Of a DNA stretch of 64,000 nt, positions 34,534 to 45,388 are shown piece after piece. Source of the DNA: Ahaetulla prasina (taxonomy: Eukaryota; Chordata; Lepidosauria; Squamata; Colubridae); NCBI RefSeq assembly GCF_028640845.1, contig NC_080539.1, positions 101,086,554-101,150,553 on the forward strand. Direction: 5' to 3'. Both the position numbers and the translations under genes were made by a program. Position 1 is the first letter of the stretch. Each line of letters begins with the position of its first letter. The notes below the pieces were generated by a model that saw nothing but the letters and a program-made list of their open reading frames with translations, was not told the DNA's origin and did no database searches.

Positions 34534-34815
34534 GGGGGGCCCTCCCATAGGGAATAAAAGAGGAGGGGAGTTTGCAGAAGACAATTAGTTCACTTAATTG
34601 GTTCATGACTCTCAGAGACTTCTTGCCAAGTTTTGAAGATATCGACCTGGCAGCTCTCTAAGCCAGATAAGGTCTGTGATTTTAAATTCTTCCTTGAAAG
34701 ACTTTGCTGGATGTGAATGAGAGGAATTCACAGTAACTTAATAAAAAATGATTTTTTGTTGGGACAAGGAGTTTGCTTCATGCTTTTGGGAAGCCTAGGT
34801 CAGAACATCTTATGT
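34534..34815 (+). promoter_or_regulatory. Possible LTR-derived segment
   Basis: GGGAATAAAAGAGGAGGGG (TATA-like) is followed about 190 bp later by TAATAAAAAATG (poly(A)-like), and the segment ends GGTCAGAACA, an order seen in retroelement LTRs. I could not find matching LTR ends or a TSD, and a SINE lies directly upstream, so this is tentative. Confidence 0.25.
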
Positions 34816-36061
34816 ACATAGTTTGGACTCCATTAATGTTGGGCCCTAAATTCCCCAGATAAAACAAACATGTCAGGTAGAGTCTATACTACTCTGGAAA
34901 AGGAAATAATGGAGAAATGCATTACTTTTATCTTATTTTACATCGTAAAAGTATAAAAGAAACAAGAGCAGAGCATTTTAAGTGGACCATGCACACTTGA
35001 AATGCATAATCAGCATCACCTATGAAAGCTGGATTGGGGCTGAAAAGTGAAAGCAGAGCAGTATGCTCTGTCCCATAATTGGGTAGACTAGGTTGCCCTG
35101 ATAAAAAACACATAATCAGTATCAATTACCAAAGCCTAGGCAATCTTTTTTCTATATTTTAGAGCAGGGGTCTCCAATCTTGGTCCCTTTAAGACTTGTG
35201 GACTTCAACTCCCAGAGTCCCTCAGCCAGCAAAGGGTTTTATAACAACACTGAACTTTTGTTCTCTATAGTTTAGCTTTTGACTCTTGTCTCAAACCTCA
35301 AACTAGTTTGGTTTCTTTAAACTCAAGTGATTAAAAATTTCTTGGGTGGGAAAGCTTTGTGCATAGATGTCATCAGATTTCCAGGTATGGGTTCATGTCA
35401 TTAAAAGAGGAAGCAATTTCCGTTAAGTTGGAGTCCTGCAAAGGTCCAGCTGAAATAAGTTTACTTATTGTGCAGTTTCCTTAGGGGTAGCTGTCTTAGT
35501 CTTTGACAATTAAAACAAAAGAAACTTAAGGCATTTTAAAAACTGCTTCCAAAGATTACACTCCCCATCCTCAAGTCCATGAAACCTTATAGCATAAATG
35601 AATATGTTAGTCTATATGGTCTCCCAAGATTGTTTTTAATACGGAAAATACACAGCTTAAAGTTGACTTCCTGTGTCATTTGAAAGGGTATACTTGTTTT
35701 CCCCAAGTAGCAGGGACCTCTGCCTTTACGAGGAAATCCATACACTATTTAGTGTGAAATGAAGTGGTGCCCCACCAAGAGATTGAATTCCCAGCTCTAA
35801 TGGCCTTCCATTTTATTTACTACTTCTACAACTCAAAGGGAAAAATGAAACCTCTGTTTATTGGGGAATGCAATTAAGCAGGTGCAACGGCATCTGCGGT
35901 GCACTCTACCGTGGTAATCATTTGGCAAACAGCAAACCTGGAAGAGTTCGTAACTGCATTGGTTGACAGAGAACAAGCTCCCCACTGAGGATTAATTTTA
36001 GCCTTTCATGAAAGGGAACCGAGAAGGACTTCCACTCAGAAAAAGTTCCTGCAGATGCTGC
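34816..36061. repeat. Direct segmental duplication, copy 2 (1246 bp)
   Basis: Second copy of 32398-33628, same orientation, 1187 bp downstream of the end of copy 1. It carries an extra 15 bp (GTTAAGTTGGAGTCC, about 35423-35437). Sequence outside the unit differs on both sides. Confidence 0.95.
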
Positions 36062-36369
36062 GAGAATTGTGCAGAAAGATTGTGCGAGCAAGCAATACTT
36101 AACTTCCCCATGAAATATATAATTTAGTGCTTCCCTCAAACATGTTGTCTGTTTTTGAGTTCTTTTTTTCTTCAGAGAGATTGGATAAATATATTGCTGT
36201 AGTAAAATACAGGCCACCCTCCTTTTTATCCTTTGTGACAGACTTGCAACACCTTTCATTTAATCTTCTCCAAACTGATACTTCCAGATGGGTTAGACTT
36301 CAGCTCCCAACATTCTCAACCAGCAAGGAAAGACAATTTAAAAACAAGCGTTGACAATATTGTATTTCC

Positions 36370-36760
36370 CCTGGGGAGGATGAGTTCATCCTCGACAGAC
36401 AGTCTGCTACAGCTTAACACTGTAGCCTTCTCTGTGGGGGCCCACCCTCTGGAATGAACTTCCCCTGGGACTCCGTCAACTTCCCGATCTTCGAACCTTT
36501 CGCCGCGAGCTTAAGACACATCTATTTATTTGCGTAGGACTGGGCTAGGATTTTAATTTAATGTAGTTTTAATGGGGTTTTATTATTTTAATTATAAATT
36601 TTAATTTGGCCTTATTTAATAAGTTTTTTAATTAGTGTTTTATTTTGTATTTATATTTGTGTATTTGTGTTTTTAATAGGCTGTAAACTGCCCTGAGTCC
36701 TTGGGAGATAGGGCGGTATAAACATGTGATAAAATAAAATAAAATAAATAAAATAAATAA
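36370..36760 (+). mobile_element. LINE 3' end with CCCTGAGTCC block
   Basis: TCTGTGGGGGCCCACCCTCTGGAATGAACT...TTCGAACCTTTCGCC...GCTTAAGACACATCTATTTAT looks like the last codons of a LINE ORF (TLWNELPL-like), followed by an AT-rich 3' UTR, CTGCCCTGAGTCC...GGGCGGTATAA, and an (AAAT/AAAAT)n tail. Same 3' family as 7135-7435. Confidence 0.65.
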
Positions 36761-37487
36761 CACTGAAATTTTTAAGGCTCTTTATGCACTGACAATTGCC
36801 TCAAATCTACATCAGGCGGCTGCTGTTTCTAACCCTGAAATGTGGTTGATAGATTTAGAGGCCATTTTTTTGTGCTACTAATATCTGGGATCGGCAAAAT
36901 AGCTGAAGTGCATTCCCACACCCAAGGATTCCTTGGGAAAATGGTAGTCCAGGTCTGTTAAATGTATTTTTAGTAGGGGGACTCTGAGCTTAGGGAGAAT
37001 AGTATCAAGGTTGATGTTGATCAGTTGTAATGTTCATCTGTAGCATTTGCTCAAAAAGTTTAAAATACTTAGTGGCAAATGTAGCAGCTGATGTGCAGGA
37101 AGGATTTTTATCTATTTATTTGGCTTGAAGATCTGAATTATTTGCTTTTTACAAGAAGAAAAGAGCTTGCTTGGAAATTAGTGAAGAAAAATGTATTGTG
37201 ATTATTGACAGATTCTAGTTGGACAAATGGATTTATTCATACAAGCTATATAAATGGCAACAATCCTGATACTGACCATACCTATACCACACACACAGAT
37301 GAATAAATACGGTGCTAAGCACAATAACATCTTCAAAATGAACATAATTTCAGTGTAAATTCTTGGCCTTTTTCTATTAAAAAAACTACAGAAAAGATAA
37401 TCCTGCAAACGTATACAGAGGCAGATTAGAGGTTTTTGGTAAAATAGGGTAAGTCTTATCTGTTTAATTTTTTTAATATGCATTTTC
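36761..37487. other. Intergenic DNA without recognised features
   Basis: No protein-like frame or repeat family recognised. Confidence 0.4.
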
Positions 37488-38620
37488 TCAATAATATGAT
37501 CTTCTCAATGAATCTATGGGAGAAGTAGTCCAGTGTCCACAGTGGTCCAAAGTATCAGAGCACATAGTCAATCTGATTTCTGTGTTGACCGTCCATGTGT
37601 AGAGTCGTCTCTTGGGTTGTTGGAAAAGAGTGTTTGCTATGACCATCATATTATCTTGACATAATTCTATCAGCCTGTGCCCTGCTTCATTTTGTACTCC
37701 AAGGCCAAACTTGCCTTTTATTCTGGTTATCTTTTGGCTTCCTATTTTAGCATTCCAATCCCCCATGATGATAAGAATATCATTTTTTGGTGTTAATTAT
37801 ATAAGGTGCTGTAGGGCTTCATAGAACCAGTCAATTTCATCCTCTTCAGCACTAGTGGTTGGGCATAGACTTAGATTACTGTGATATTGAATGGTTTGCC
37901 TTGGATTCGATCTGAGATCATTCTGTCATTTTGGGGATTGTATCCCAGTATTGCTTTTCCTATTCTTTTATTGATTATGAAGGCTACTCCATTTCTTCTG
38001 AGGGATTCTTGCCCGCAGTAGTATACCTGATGGTAATCTGAATTAAATTCACCTATTCCTGTCCATTTTAGTTTGCTGATTCCTAAGATGTCAATGTTCA
38101 GTCTTGTCATCTCTTGTTTGACCATGTCCAGCTTGCCTTGATTAATGGATCTTAAATTCCAGGTTCCTATGGAGAAAAAATATTTACAGCCTTGGAAATT
38201 CCTTTCACCACCAGATGCATCCACAGTTGAGCATCCTTTCGGCTTTGGCCCAGTCACTTCACTTTGTCTGGCACTATTAGTACTAGCCCTCTGCTCTTCC
38301 CCAGTAGCATATTGGACACCTTCTAACCTGAGGGGCTCATCTTCCAGCATCCTATCTTTTTTCCTTTTGGTACTGTCCATGGAGTCTTTCATGGGAAAGA
38401 TACTGGAGTGGGTTGCCATTTCCTTCTCCAATAAATCACGTTTTGTCAGAACTCTCTGCTATGACCTGTCCATCTTGGGTGGTCCTGCACAGCATAGCTC
38501 ATAGCTTCATTGAGCTACGCAAGCCCCTTCTCCATGACAAGGCAGTAATCCATGAAGGGGTCATATACTGTAGTTTTGCTTATTGAATCTACGTCTCTTA
38601 ATGATTCATTGAATGCTATG
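37488..38620 (-). pseudogene. RTE-BovB LINE, 5' region and endonuclease relic
   Basis: The minus-strand frame 37871-38431 (186 codons) begins with leader text that includes MEKEMATHSSIFPMKDSMDS and enters the APE-type endonuclease at IGTWNLRSINQGKLD. Family motifs follow in order: DILGISKLKWTG, YYCGQESLRRNGVAF and QGKPFNITVI. The domain continues after a frame break at 37488-37766 with GDWNAKIGSQ, KFGLGVQNEAG and RRLYTWT. In the DILGIS motif the catalytic Glu expected by family is Lys. The non-coding 5' end extends to about 38560-38620, and the RT part is missing. BovB is the LINE known for horizontal transfer between squamates and ruminants. Confidence 0.88.
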
Positions 38621-38889
38621 GATTGATGGAATCATTTAATCAAAGTCATGACTGGGAGGAAAGTCATGCCAGATTTAATTAGGAGGCCAAATAATTACAC
38701 TCTTTACACATTATTGCATGTTTTTATTTGTGTGATTTATTGCAGCCTCTTCTTCATTCTATAATTATGCAAACAGAATCATCAGATGCTAAATGAGTCA
38801 TTAGGGCAAGCAGATGGGATAGTACTACTAAATCCATTGTCCCATTCAATCCACCTTTTTCAGTCTCTCAACAATTTGAAGCATCTTGA

Positions 38890-38985
38890 CTTTGTAAATA
38901 TACAAATAGAATGAGACTATTGCCTTACACACTGTAAGCCGCCCTGAGTCTTCGGAGAAGGGCGGGATGTAAATGTAAAAAAAAA
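38890..38985 (+). mobile_element. tRNA SINE, 3' half
   Basis: Starts TTGACTTTGTAAATATACAAATAG and ends with GCCGCCCTGAGTCTTCGGAGAAGG and an A-rich tail; nearly identical to the 3' half of 4640-4884. Confidence 0.8.
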
Positions 38986-39149
38986 TAAAAAATCTTGTAA
39001 ATTATATAATGCTGTCAGACAAACACATCAGCATGATTCTATTCAAATGCCACAAGGCTTTCTGAAGTGCTGTGTTTTTTTTTAATCATTTGTACCTTCA
39101 TATAGCCTCTATTCTTGTATAGAAGTTAATATTATATAGCTTACCATAT

Positions 39150-39515
39150 TATACTTTCACTTAAGGAATCATTGAAATTAGTTCAGAGATTCAAATATGT
39201 GGAGAAAGTTACCAAACCACTGAGGCAATTTCACAAGTAGCTGACACTGCAGAGGAGTTAATTGCACTTATGGAATATAAACCTGACACCAATCTTTCTT
39301 ATGATGGTTTAAATATAAACCTCCCAACACAGTTGAAAGAAGAATTCCAAGAAAATCTGCACCTTTCAAAAGGACAAGTATAGGACTTTTTCTTCATGGC
39401 CACAAACAAGGTTGAGACACCCTTGAGAAAAAGAGAAGTTTGTAAGTATTTGATAAACATTCCAGAGAAGAAAAAGATTTTATTTCATGAAGATAAGCTG
39501 AAAAAGGTCACTTAA
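39150..39515 (+). pseudogene. Unidentified decayed coding-like stretch
   Basis: Reading the frame of TCAGAGATTCAAATATG gives about 75 codons without a stop, including AEELIALMEYKPDTNLSYDG and LPTQLKEEFQENLHLSKGQV followed by TAG. A second stretch (39400-39510) reads TNKVETPLRKREVCKYLINI and PEKKKILFHEDKLKK. Composition (charged, Leu/Glu/Lys-rich, protein-like) suggests a real former ORF, perhaps an ORF1 or accessory protein of a retroelement. I do not recognise the family. Confidence 0.35.
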
Positions 39516-40439
39516 ACTTAATGAGTCAATTGGCATTGGGATGGATTTTTATCAGTCTGATATTTGTAAATTGAAAGAAAGTTTTAATGTAAAGTGGGTC
39601 TGAAAATGATTTTTTCTCCTTTTCATATCTAATGCTTAAGTAATTTCAAAGCTTGTAAAATATTACTGAAAGTGTATTTACAAACACCTATGTTAAGAAA
39701 ATGTTAAAGAAAAAGATGTATTAGCTTAAAGAAAAGTTTAGCGTTTTAAAAAGTATGTATATAAGAAGAAGAAAAAATATTTTATGAGGGCAACTTGGAG
39801 GGAGTTAATTGGAGTTAGCTGGAACTTTTTTAGTCTAACTGAAAGTGAACTTTAAAGCATGCATGTTAAGAGAGAGTTTAAAAAAAGATGTATTAGAATT
39901 TTTTGATCTTAGAAATGTTTTTAAAGAAAAGTTTAGTTATTGCATCAGGCTGTTCCTGAGAGTCAAGAGATTAGCACATCTGAGTTTTGCCTTATGGGCA
40001 AAATACTACACAAACTGGTTGATTATACCAGCAGGGAGTTAGTTATGCTAAACAATGTTACAGGCTTGCAGCCTGCTAGTGCAATAAGGGAGAAGTAGCA
40101 ATATTTTGCCTATCCTATCATTATGGAGTAGGATTGATACTAACTTTATACCATCCTCTGTCAGACTGACTTCTTGTTTTCTTCTATTAGTGCTACAGGC
40201 ATCTCACAGAGTACCTAAGTAAATTAAAGTGCAATGTGGGATCAGCAGGATGAGAGGATCTTGTTAAGAGTCTATTGTCAGGAGGCAATTAAGCAGTTAC
40301 TGTTCTTTGAGCACCACTGTTGATGAGTTGGAGATCGCAAACTCCCTAGAACATCAACATTTGTCAGGATCTTGACAAACTGGAATATTGAGCAAAACCC
40401 AGCCATGAAACTTCAAGAGATATGAAATATCAAGACTGT
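39516..40439. other. AT-rich intergenic DNA
   Basis: May continue the retroelement-like stretch at 39150-39515 (repetitive AAGAAAAAGATGTATTAG text at about 39705 and 39880), but no family is recognisable. Confidence 0.35.
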
Positions 40440-40855
40440 AATTCCTCTCTATTCCGTATCAGTTAGGCTTCAGTTAAAATATTGCCCCTAGTTCTGTGCA
40501 CTACATAATAGGAAGGATATTGACATGGACTCTGTCCAAAAGGCAAGAGCTAAGATGATAAAGGGCCTAGAATGAAAAAAGAAAAAATGTTTGGAGAAAA
40601 ACCATGGGGAACTATGGTAGCTGTCTTGAAGTATTTGAAAGGCTGCCATGTAGAAAATGAGACAGAATTGTTCAGGGTTGTTCCTGCAAACAGGACAAGA
40701 AGCAAGAAATTGTGGATGGAGTTCAGGAAAAGAACTCCTAATAGGAAGAGTTGTTCAACAGTGGAACAGGGTGGCTTGGGGATGCTGAATACTCCTTGAC
40801 TAGAAATATTGAAATAGCAGTTGGATGATCACCTATCAGAGATCCTGTATTAGTG
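40440..40855 (+). pseudogene. CR1-like LINE, RT C-terminal relic
   Basis: Decayed frames include KYLKGCHVENETELF and SCSTVEQGGLGMLNT, followed by DDHLSEIL-like text. This is the order of the C-terminal end of amniote CR1/L2-type RT ORFs (wrong frames and stops throughout). Directly upstream of the BovB-based nested stack. Confidence 0.5.
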
Positions 40856-40867
40856 TATTTTTGAATT

Positions 40868-41026
40868 TGTTGTTGTTGTTGTTGTTAGCTGTGAAGTCAT
40901 GTCTGACCCATTGTGACCCCATTGACAACATTCCTCCAGGCCTTCCTCCAGGCCTTCCTGTCCTCTGCCATCCCCCGGAGTTCATTTAAGCTCATGCCAA
41001 CTGCTTCAGTGACTCCATCCAGCCAC
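40868..41026 (-). mobile_element. RTE-BovB LINE 3' end, part 1 of an interrupted copy
   Basis: Starts on the + strand with (TTG)n, the RTE-type 3' tail, then the reverse complement of the ORF2 C-terminus (family text RRGRQRMRWLDG...AWR, V-x-x-G-x-x-x-T). It is broken at CATCCAGCCAC near 41026 and resumes at 42968. Confidence 0.8.
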
Positions 41027-41586
41027 TAGTTTTAGGACCCACACTCTTTATACCTTATATAAATGACCTTTGCGATCATATTATCAGCATATTATAAGCA
41101 TTCTCTTTGCAGATGATATAAAACTATTCAATACCACTACAATGCTGCTACTCTACAAAAAGACCTTGACTATGTGTCAGAATGGTCAAACAATTGACAA
41201 CTCCAAATCTCAACCAACAAATGCTCTGTCTTATGCAAAAAAAAATCAGAACACAAAAACAAGCTGGATGGAGACGACCCTCACTCTGTCAAAGACCTTG
41301 GAGTACTCATCTCAAATGATCCAAGTGCCAGAGCTCACTGTAACAGCATTGCTAAAAAGCATTAAAAGTTGTTAATCTAATCTTGCGTAGCTTCTTCTTT
41401 GGTAATATTGAATTGCAAACTAGGGCATACAAAACTTTTGCCAGACCAATTCTTGAATACAGCTCATCTGTCTGGAACCCGTACTGCATATTAGACATTA
41501 ATACAATCGAATAAATCCAGAGATATTTCACAAGAAGAGTCCTCCACTCCTTTGCTCACAACAAAATACCTTATGCCACCAGACTC

Positions 41587-41963
41587 GAATTTTTTTTTTA
41601 TTTTGTCACAACAGTATATACAATCATCAACATAAACAATAATCCATCATGAGAGAAAAAGTATATATAAGTAAAAGTATGCATATAATACTATAATGAA
41701 GGGAACAATAGGACAGGAACGGTAGGCACTTTTGTGCCCCTTATAGTCCTCTTAGGAATGGAGTGAGGTCAATAGTAGACAGTTTTTGGTTGAAGATTTT
41801 GGGGTTTTGAGTAGAGACTATAAAGTCAGTTAGTGAGTTCCAAGCGTTAACAACTCTGTTACAAAAGTCATATTTTCTGCAATCAAGTTTGAAGCGGTTG
41901 ACATTAAGTTTAAATCTATTGTTTGCTCTTGTATTGTTGCGATTGAAGCTGAAGTAATTTTGG
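41587..41963 (-). mobile_element. Family B LINE 3' end, minus strand, nested in the + strand copy
   Basis: The + strand starts with a T-run and ATTTTGTCACAACAGTATA (the 3' end), then GGGAACAATAGGACAGGAACGG and the end of the ORF (ACTCTGTTACAAAAGTCAT, GCGATTGAAGCTGAAGTAA). The same text occurs at 50985-51170 and in the 57286-60478 copy. It separates YATRLE from LGLDNLEL of the host element. Confidence 0.8.
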
Positions 41964-42076
41964 GCTTAGACAACTTAGAACTTTGCCATCTTCAGTCTGA
42001 CTTAAGCATAGTACATAAAATCATCTGCTACAATGTCCTACCAGCCAGTGAATATTTCAGCTTCAATCAAAACAAT

Positions 42077-42624
42077 TGTTCTGTCCTCCCTCGCCTCCGT
42101 CCGAGTGATGGCTTAATTAGCCGGCACTATCAGCTCTGGCAGCAGAATAGCCAGCGTCTGCCAAGAGCCTCCATTATCTTCCACGATGCTGGTGAGTCAC
42201 CTAGAAACAAACTTCAGCTCTTAATCAGTGGATTTGCCTGTTACAAAGGGACACAGCAGCTCTCGCTGCCTTTTATATCCTATGGGGTGTGGCTCCATGA
42301 CTCAGCACTTCCCAGGCCTGCCCCACCCCTGCTTTGTTGTTCCCTCCTCTCCTGCCTACAAAACCTAGGGTCCAACCAATCCTGATTGCCATCAGCTGGG
42401 TCTGAAGGCGTGGCCTGGGGGGGAAGAGTCAGCGGATGGAGGCCTCGTTATCTCTTCTACCTGGCCTGTTTCTGGCTCCTGGAGCTGAGCCAGGGAAGCC
42501 GGTGGTCCCGAGGTAAGTCCTGACGGCCCTTCCCCCTCACTGTCCAAGTCACTTTCTGGCAGCAGGCCCAGCTCCAAGTCACTTTCTGGCAGGAGGGCCA
42601 GCTCGGGGGGGCGCAAACATAACA
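42077..42624 (-). mobile_element. Solo LTR (548 bp) with 5-bp TSD
   Basis: Begins TGTTCTGTCC and ends CATAACA (TG...CA rule), flanked by exact 5-bp repeats ACAAT (42072-42076, 42625-42629). Read on the minus strand it carries a clear TATA box (GGATATAAAAGG, + strand 42269-42280), a U3-like part upstream with two tandem copies of a 33-bp CCAAGTCACTTTCTGGCAG unit (42544-42605), and a downstream R-U5-like part. No internal retroelement sequence remains, so LTR-LTR recombination is inferred. Retroviral versus gypsy-like origin cannot be decided. Confidence 0.85.
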
Positions 42625-42967
42625 ACAATACAAGAGCACACAATAGATACAAACTCATGGTAAACCGATCCAAACTAGATTGCAGAAAATATGACTTCAG
42701 TAACAGAGTTGTCAATGCCTGGAATGCACTACCTGACTCTGGTTTCTTCCCCAAATCCCCAAAACGTTAAGCTTAAATTGTCTACTGTAGACCTCACCCC
42801 ATTCCTAAGAGATCTATAAGGGACGTGCATAAGTGCACCAGCTTGCCTACCATCCCTGTCCTAATGTTTTCTTTTATTCATATCCTTTTCATGTATTTAT
42901 AATTATGTTTACACTTGTATCTGTCATAAAATACATGCTTGACAAAAATAAAAAATAAATTAACTAA

Positions 42968-43143
42968 TTCTCTGCCGTCCCCTTCTTCTTTTGCCCTCAA
43001 TGTTTCTCAGCATTAGGCTCTTCTCCAGTGAGTCCTTCCTTCTCATTAGGCAGCCGAAGTACTTAAGTTGCATCTTCAGGATCTGGCCTTCTAAGGAGAA
43101 GTAAGGGTTGATCTTCTCTAGGACTGACTGGTTTGATCGCCTT
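42968..43143 (-). mobile_element. RTE-BovB LINE 3' end, part 2 of the interrupted copy
   Basis: Continues part 1: TTCTCTGCCGTCCCCTTCTTC...GCATTAGGCTCTTCTCC...ATCTTCAGGATCTGGCC...AGGACTGACTGGTTTGATCG, the reverse complement of the BovB ORF2 C-terminal region (RRKDSLEKSLMLG-like, GQILKM-like). Ends in a T-rich stretch near 43143. Confidence 0.8.
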
Positions 43144-43261
43144 TTTTATTTTTCATTTTTTAATTTTTTTTTGAATAGCAGTGGCTTAAACTAGGTGATC
43201 TCGACAGTGCCTTTTAATCTTAAAATCTATGAATCTAGGCGATCATGTTATGGAATCTGTT

Positions 43262-43460
43262 TGATATAGTGGTTAATGCATAAGGCAAGCAACTGGGAGA
43301 CCATGAATTCTAGTCCCACCTTAGGTACAAAGCCAGCTAGATAATGTTGGGCCCGTCACTCCCTTTCAGCCCTAGAAAGGGGACAAAGGCAAACTGATTC
43401 TAAAACCCTGAATCTTTGCCAAGAATACTGCAGAGATTTGTCTAGACATTTACCAGGAGT
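43262..43460 (+). mobile_element. tRNA-derived SINE with BovB-like tail
   Basis: TAGTGGTTAATGCATAAGGC (A-box region), AATTCTAGTCCCACC (B box), then GGGCCCGTCACTCCC and GGCAAACTGATTCTAAAACCC...TTTGCCAAGAATACTGCAG, as in Sauria-type SINEs. Partly decayed. Confidence 0.6.
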
Positions 43461-44164
43461 CAACATTAACTTGAAAGCATAAAAAAAAAGACATGTTACC
43501 TTGAGAAATTCTAAATTCAAAAAATAATAAACTCTGCTAAACAGCATGAAAACAAACATTCAAAGAATACAGTAAATGTTTATTCAATTCTATACAGTAT
43601 ATTATAAGATATTATAATGGGACAATCGATAGAGAGCCAGATTCCTAATTAAAGTCACATTGAAAATGTTATTTCTCTCATTCTTTCTTTCTCTTTAAGA
43701 CTATCGCTCCCTAATGAAATATAGAATTTTATGAGTTCTGTGTCAGCGTTCCAGAAAACGCCACCCCCCAACTCCAAGTAAAAACTCTGAAGCAAGCATT
43801 TTGCAAAATTCTATTTACTAGAATAGGTAAACTGGGGAGTAAGCTAAGTTCAGGGTTCTGTTATTAATGAATGAATTAGCAAAATTGTCAAGCTAGCAGG
43901 CTGAAATTGAAATTAAGCTATTTTCTGTCCAAATGATTCTTAGCTCTGCTTTGAGCTATTCCAGGTTCTTTGGATTATATCTTTAGAGGAGATAATAAAA
44001 TGCTGGTCTTTGCAATTTGCTTGTTATTATTTCTAATGTTACCATAAAGAATAGCTAGTGTTATTGTAAGCTTTAGTTTTGTAGAGAAAACCAGAGTCTC
44101 TTTTTGGTCCATATAAATGTACCCAGAGAATATGAATGCTACTGAGCTGAGCTTTCAGAAAGAA

Positions 44165-44420
44165 AGAATTGAATTGAATTGAATGATGCAACAGAATTAA
44201 ATTAAATTCAAACCTTTATTGTCAGAGTACAACATGTGTTCATTGAGATTGGCTGAGCCACCCTTCGTTTACCCCCCCAACACAATACAACTCACAGTGA
44301 AAGACACACCCACACAAAAATCCCTAGCCCAGTGAATCCTACTAACAAACACTCAGTCCTATTGCATCATGTGAACTTATTGCTCGTTGTGCCCGCCCCA
44401 CAAGTCAATCGTGGTTTAAA
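44165..44420 (-). mobile_element. Possible LINE 3' end with (AATTG)n/(AATTAA)n tail
   Basis: AATTGAATTGAATTGAAT, then TTAAATTAAATTCAAACCTTTATTGTCAGAGTACAACATG, looks like the tail and reverse-complemented 3' UTR of a LINE, in the same arrangement as the (AATAG)n-tailed CR1 copies. Family not identified. Confidence 0.45.
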
Positions 44421-45167
44421 GCATGGTTTAAAAAACATACTCTAGTAAGGAAGAATAAAATAATTTACAGAATCAAATAAGAATCTAACATTGCACAGAT
44501 CCAACCACTTGTGACATTCTGGGAATGTTCAACAGCTGGGAATGACAGAGATTTAAAACAAAGGTGACCAAACTCACAGTCTTTGTCCACTTCATCAGCA
44601 CTAACAAATTCAAACTCTCTCCCAATACCCAGGCAAGAGTGGACTCAGTTAACTTTGTAGTACTTGCACAGCTGGAGATCAATTTCAAGCAACATTAGAT
44701 AACAGATAAAATAATCCTCACGGTGGCCATACAACTGCTTTTCCAGTTCTTCCTTAGCCAGAAGAGACCAAATAACCTTAACAGGGTTGCTGGTTGGCTT
44801 TCTATATTTGCAGCAAGGGAGGAAAAATAGTTATACTTGTCACCATGAGGTAAACATTAAGAACACTTCTTACTTGTGCATGGTTGGATTCCTTCTCTGT
44901 TTTGCTTCAGCAATTTTTTAGACATCTCTTATTTCAATATCTAAAGGGGCCCCTGGATCTGGACAGTCCGCACAATCACAATTCTATCTAAGGCCATTGT
45001 CATCCCAACCAGCAACTAAGCCTCAGCCAAACCATTTAATAAAGTTTCAGGAAGAAACTCCAATTTGTTTTTGAAATCTTTGCCGGTCCATTTGGTGCCT
45101 GGGCCAAGTTAACTGTCTAGGTCCTTCTTGTTTGTAGTAGGGCTGCAGCATAGTACAGCTGTAGAGC
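44421..45167. other. Intergenic DNA without recognised features
   Basis: No protein-like frame or repeat family recognised. Confidence 0.4.
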
Positions 45168-45175
45168 ATTACAAG

Positions 45176-45388
45176 CAGTAGTGGGTTGCTCCCGGTTTGA
45201 ACAGGTTCTATAGAACCAGTAGTAAAACCGGTGGGAGGCTGTGCCCACTGACCCAAACGTCTTCAAAAGCAATCTGCACATGCGTAGAAGCTTCTGCGCA
45301 TGTGCAGAAGAGTGCGCGTGAGTGGAGCAAGAGCGCACATGCTGGCATGATGTGAACTGGTAGTAAAGGTAAGTAGAACCCACCCCTC
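45176..45388. mobile_element. hAT-type MITE, CAGTGGTG family
   Basis: Ends CAGTAGTGGGTTGC and AACCCACCCCTC with an exact 8-bp TSD ATTACAAG (45168-45175, 45389-45396). Core contains CATGCGTAGAAGCTTCTGCGCATG, a GC-rich palindrome near 45279-45305. Confidence 0.92.

Larger units (their letters stand above)
41027..42966 (+). mobile_element. CR1/Jockey-type LINE (family B), + strand, nested in BovB
   Basis: Three collinear + strand parts (41027-41586, 41964-42076, about 42630-42966) make one RT-to-3'-end segment. It reads VLGPTLFTLYI-like, FADDIKLFNTT (RT box C), RPILEYSSSVWNPY, YATRLE | LGLDNLEL, YYFSFN-like and NRYKLMVNRSKLDCRKYDFSNRVVNAW..ALPDS, then a 3' UTR ending AAAAATAAAAAATAAAT. The gaps are filled by a minus-strand copy of the same family and a solo LTR. 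It is itself inserted in the BovB copy. Family placement beyond CR1/Jockey superfamily is not certain. Confidence 0.8.

Noticed and set aside
36127..36354. 75-codon + frame after duplication copy 2
   Set aside because: Ends in a decayed hAT-like fragment (TTCAGCTCCCAACATTCTC); no protein signature.
42392..42754. 120-codon minus frame
   Set aside because: Runs across the solo LTR boundary into LINE family B; an artefact of nesting.
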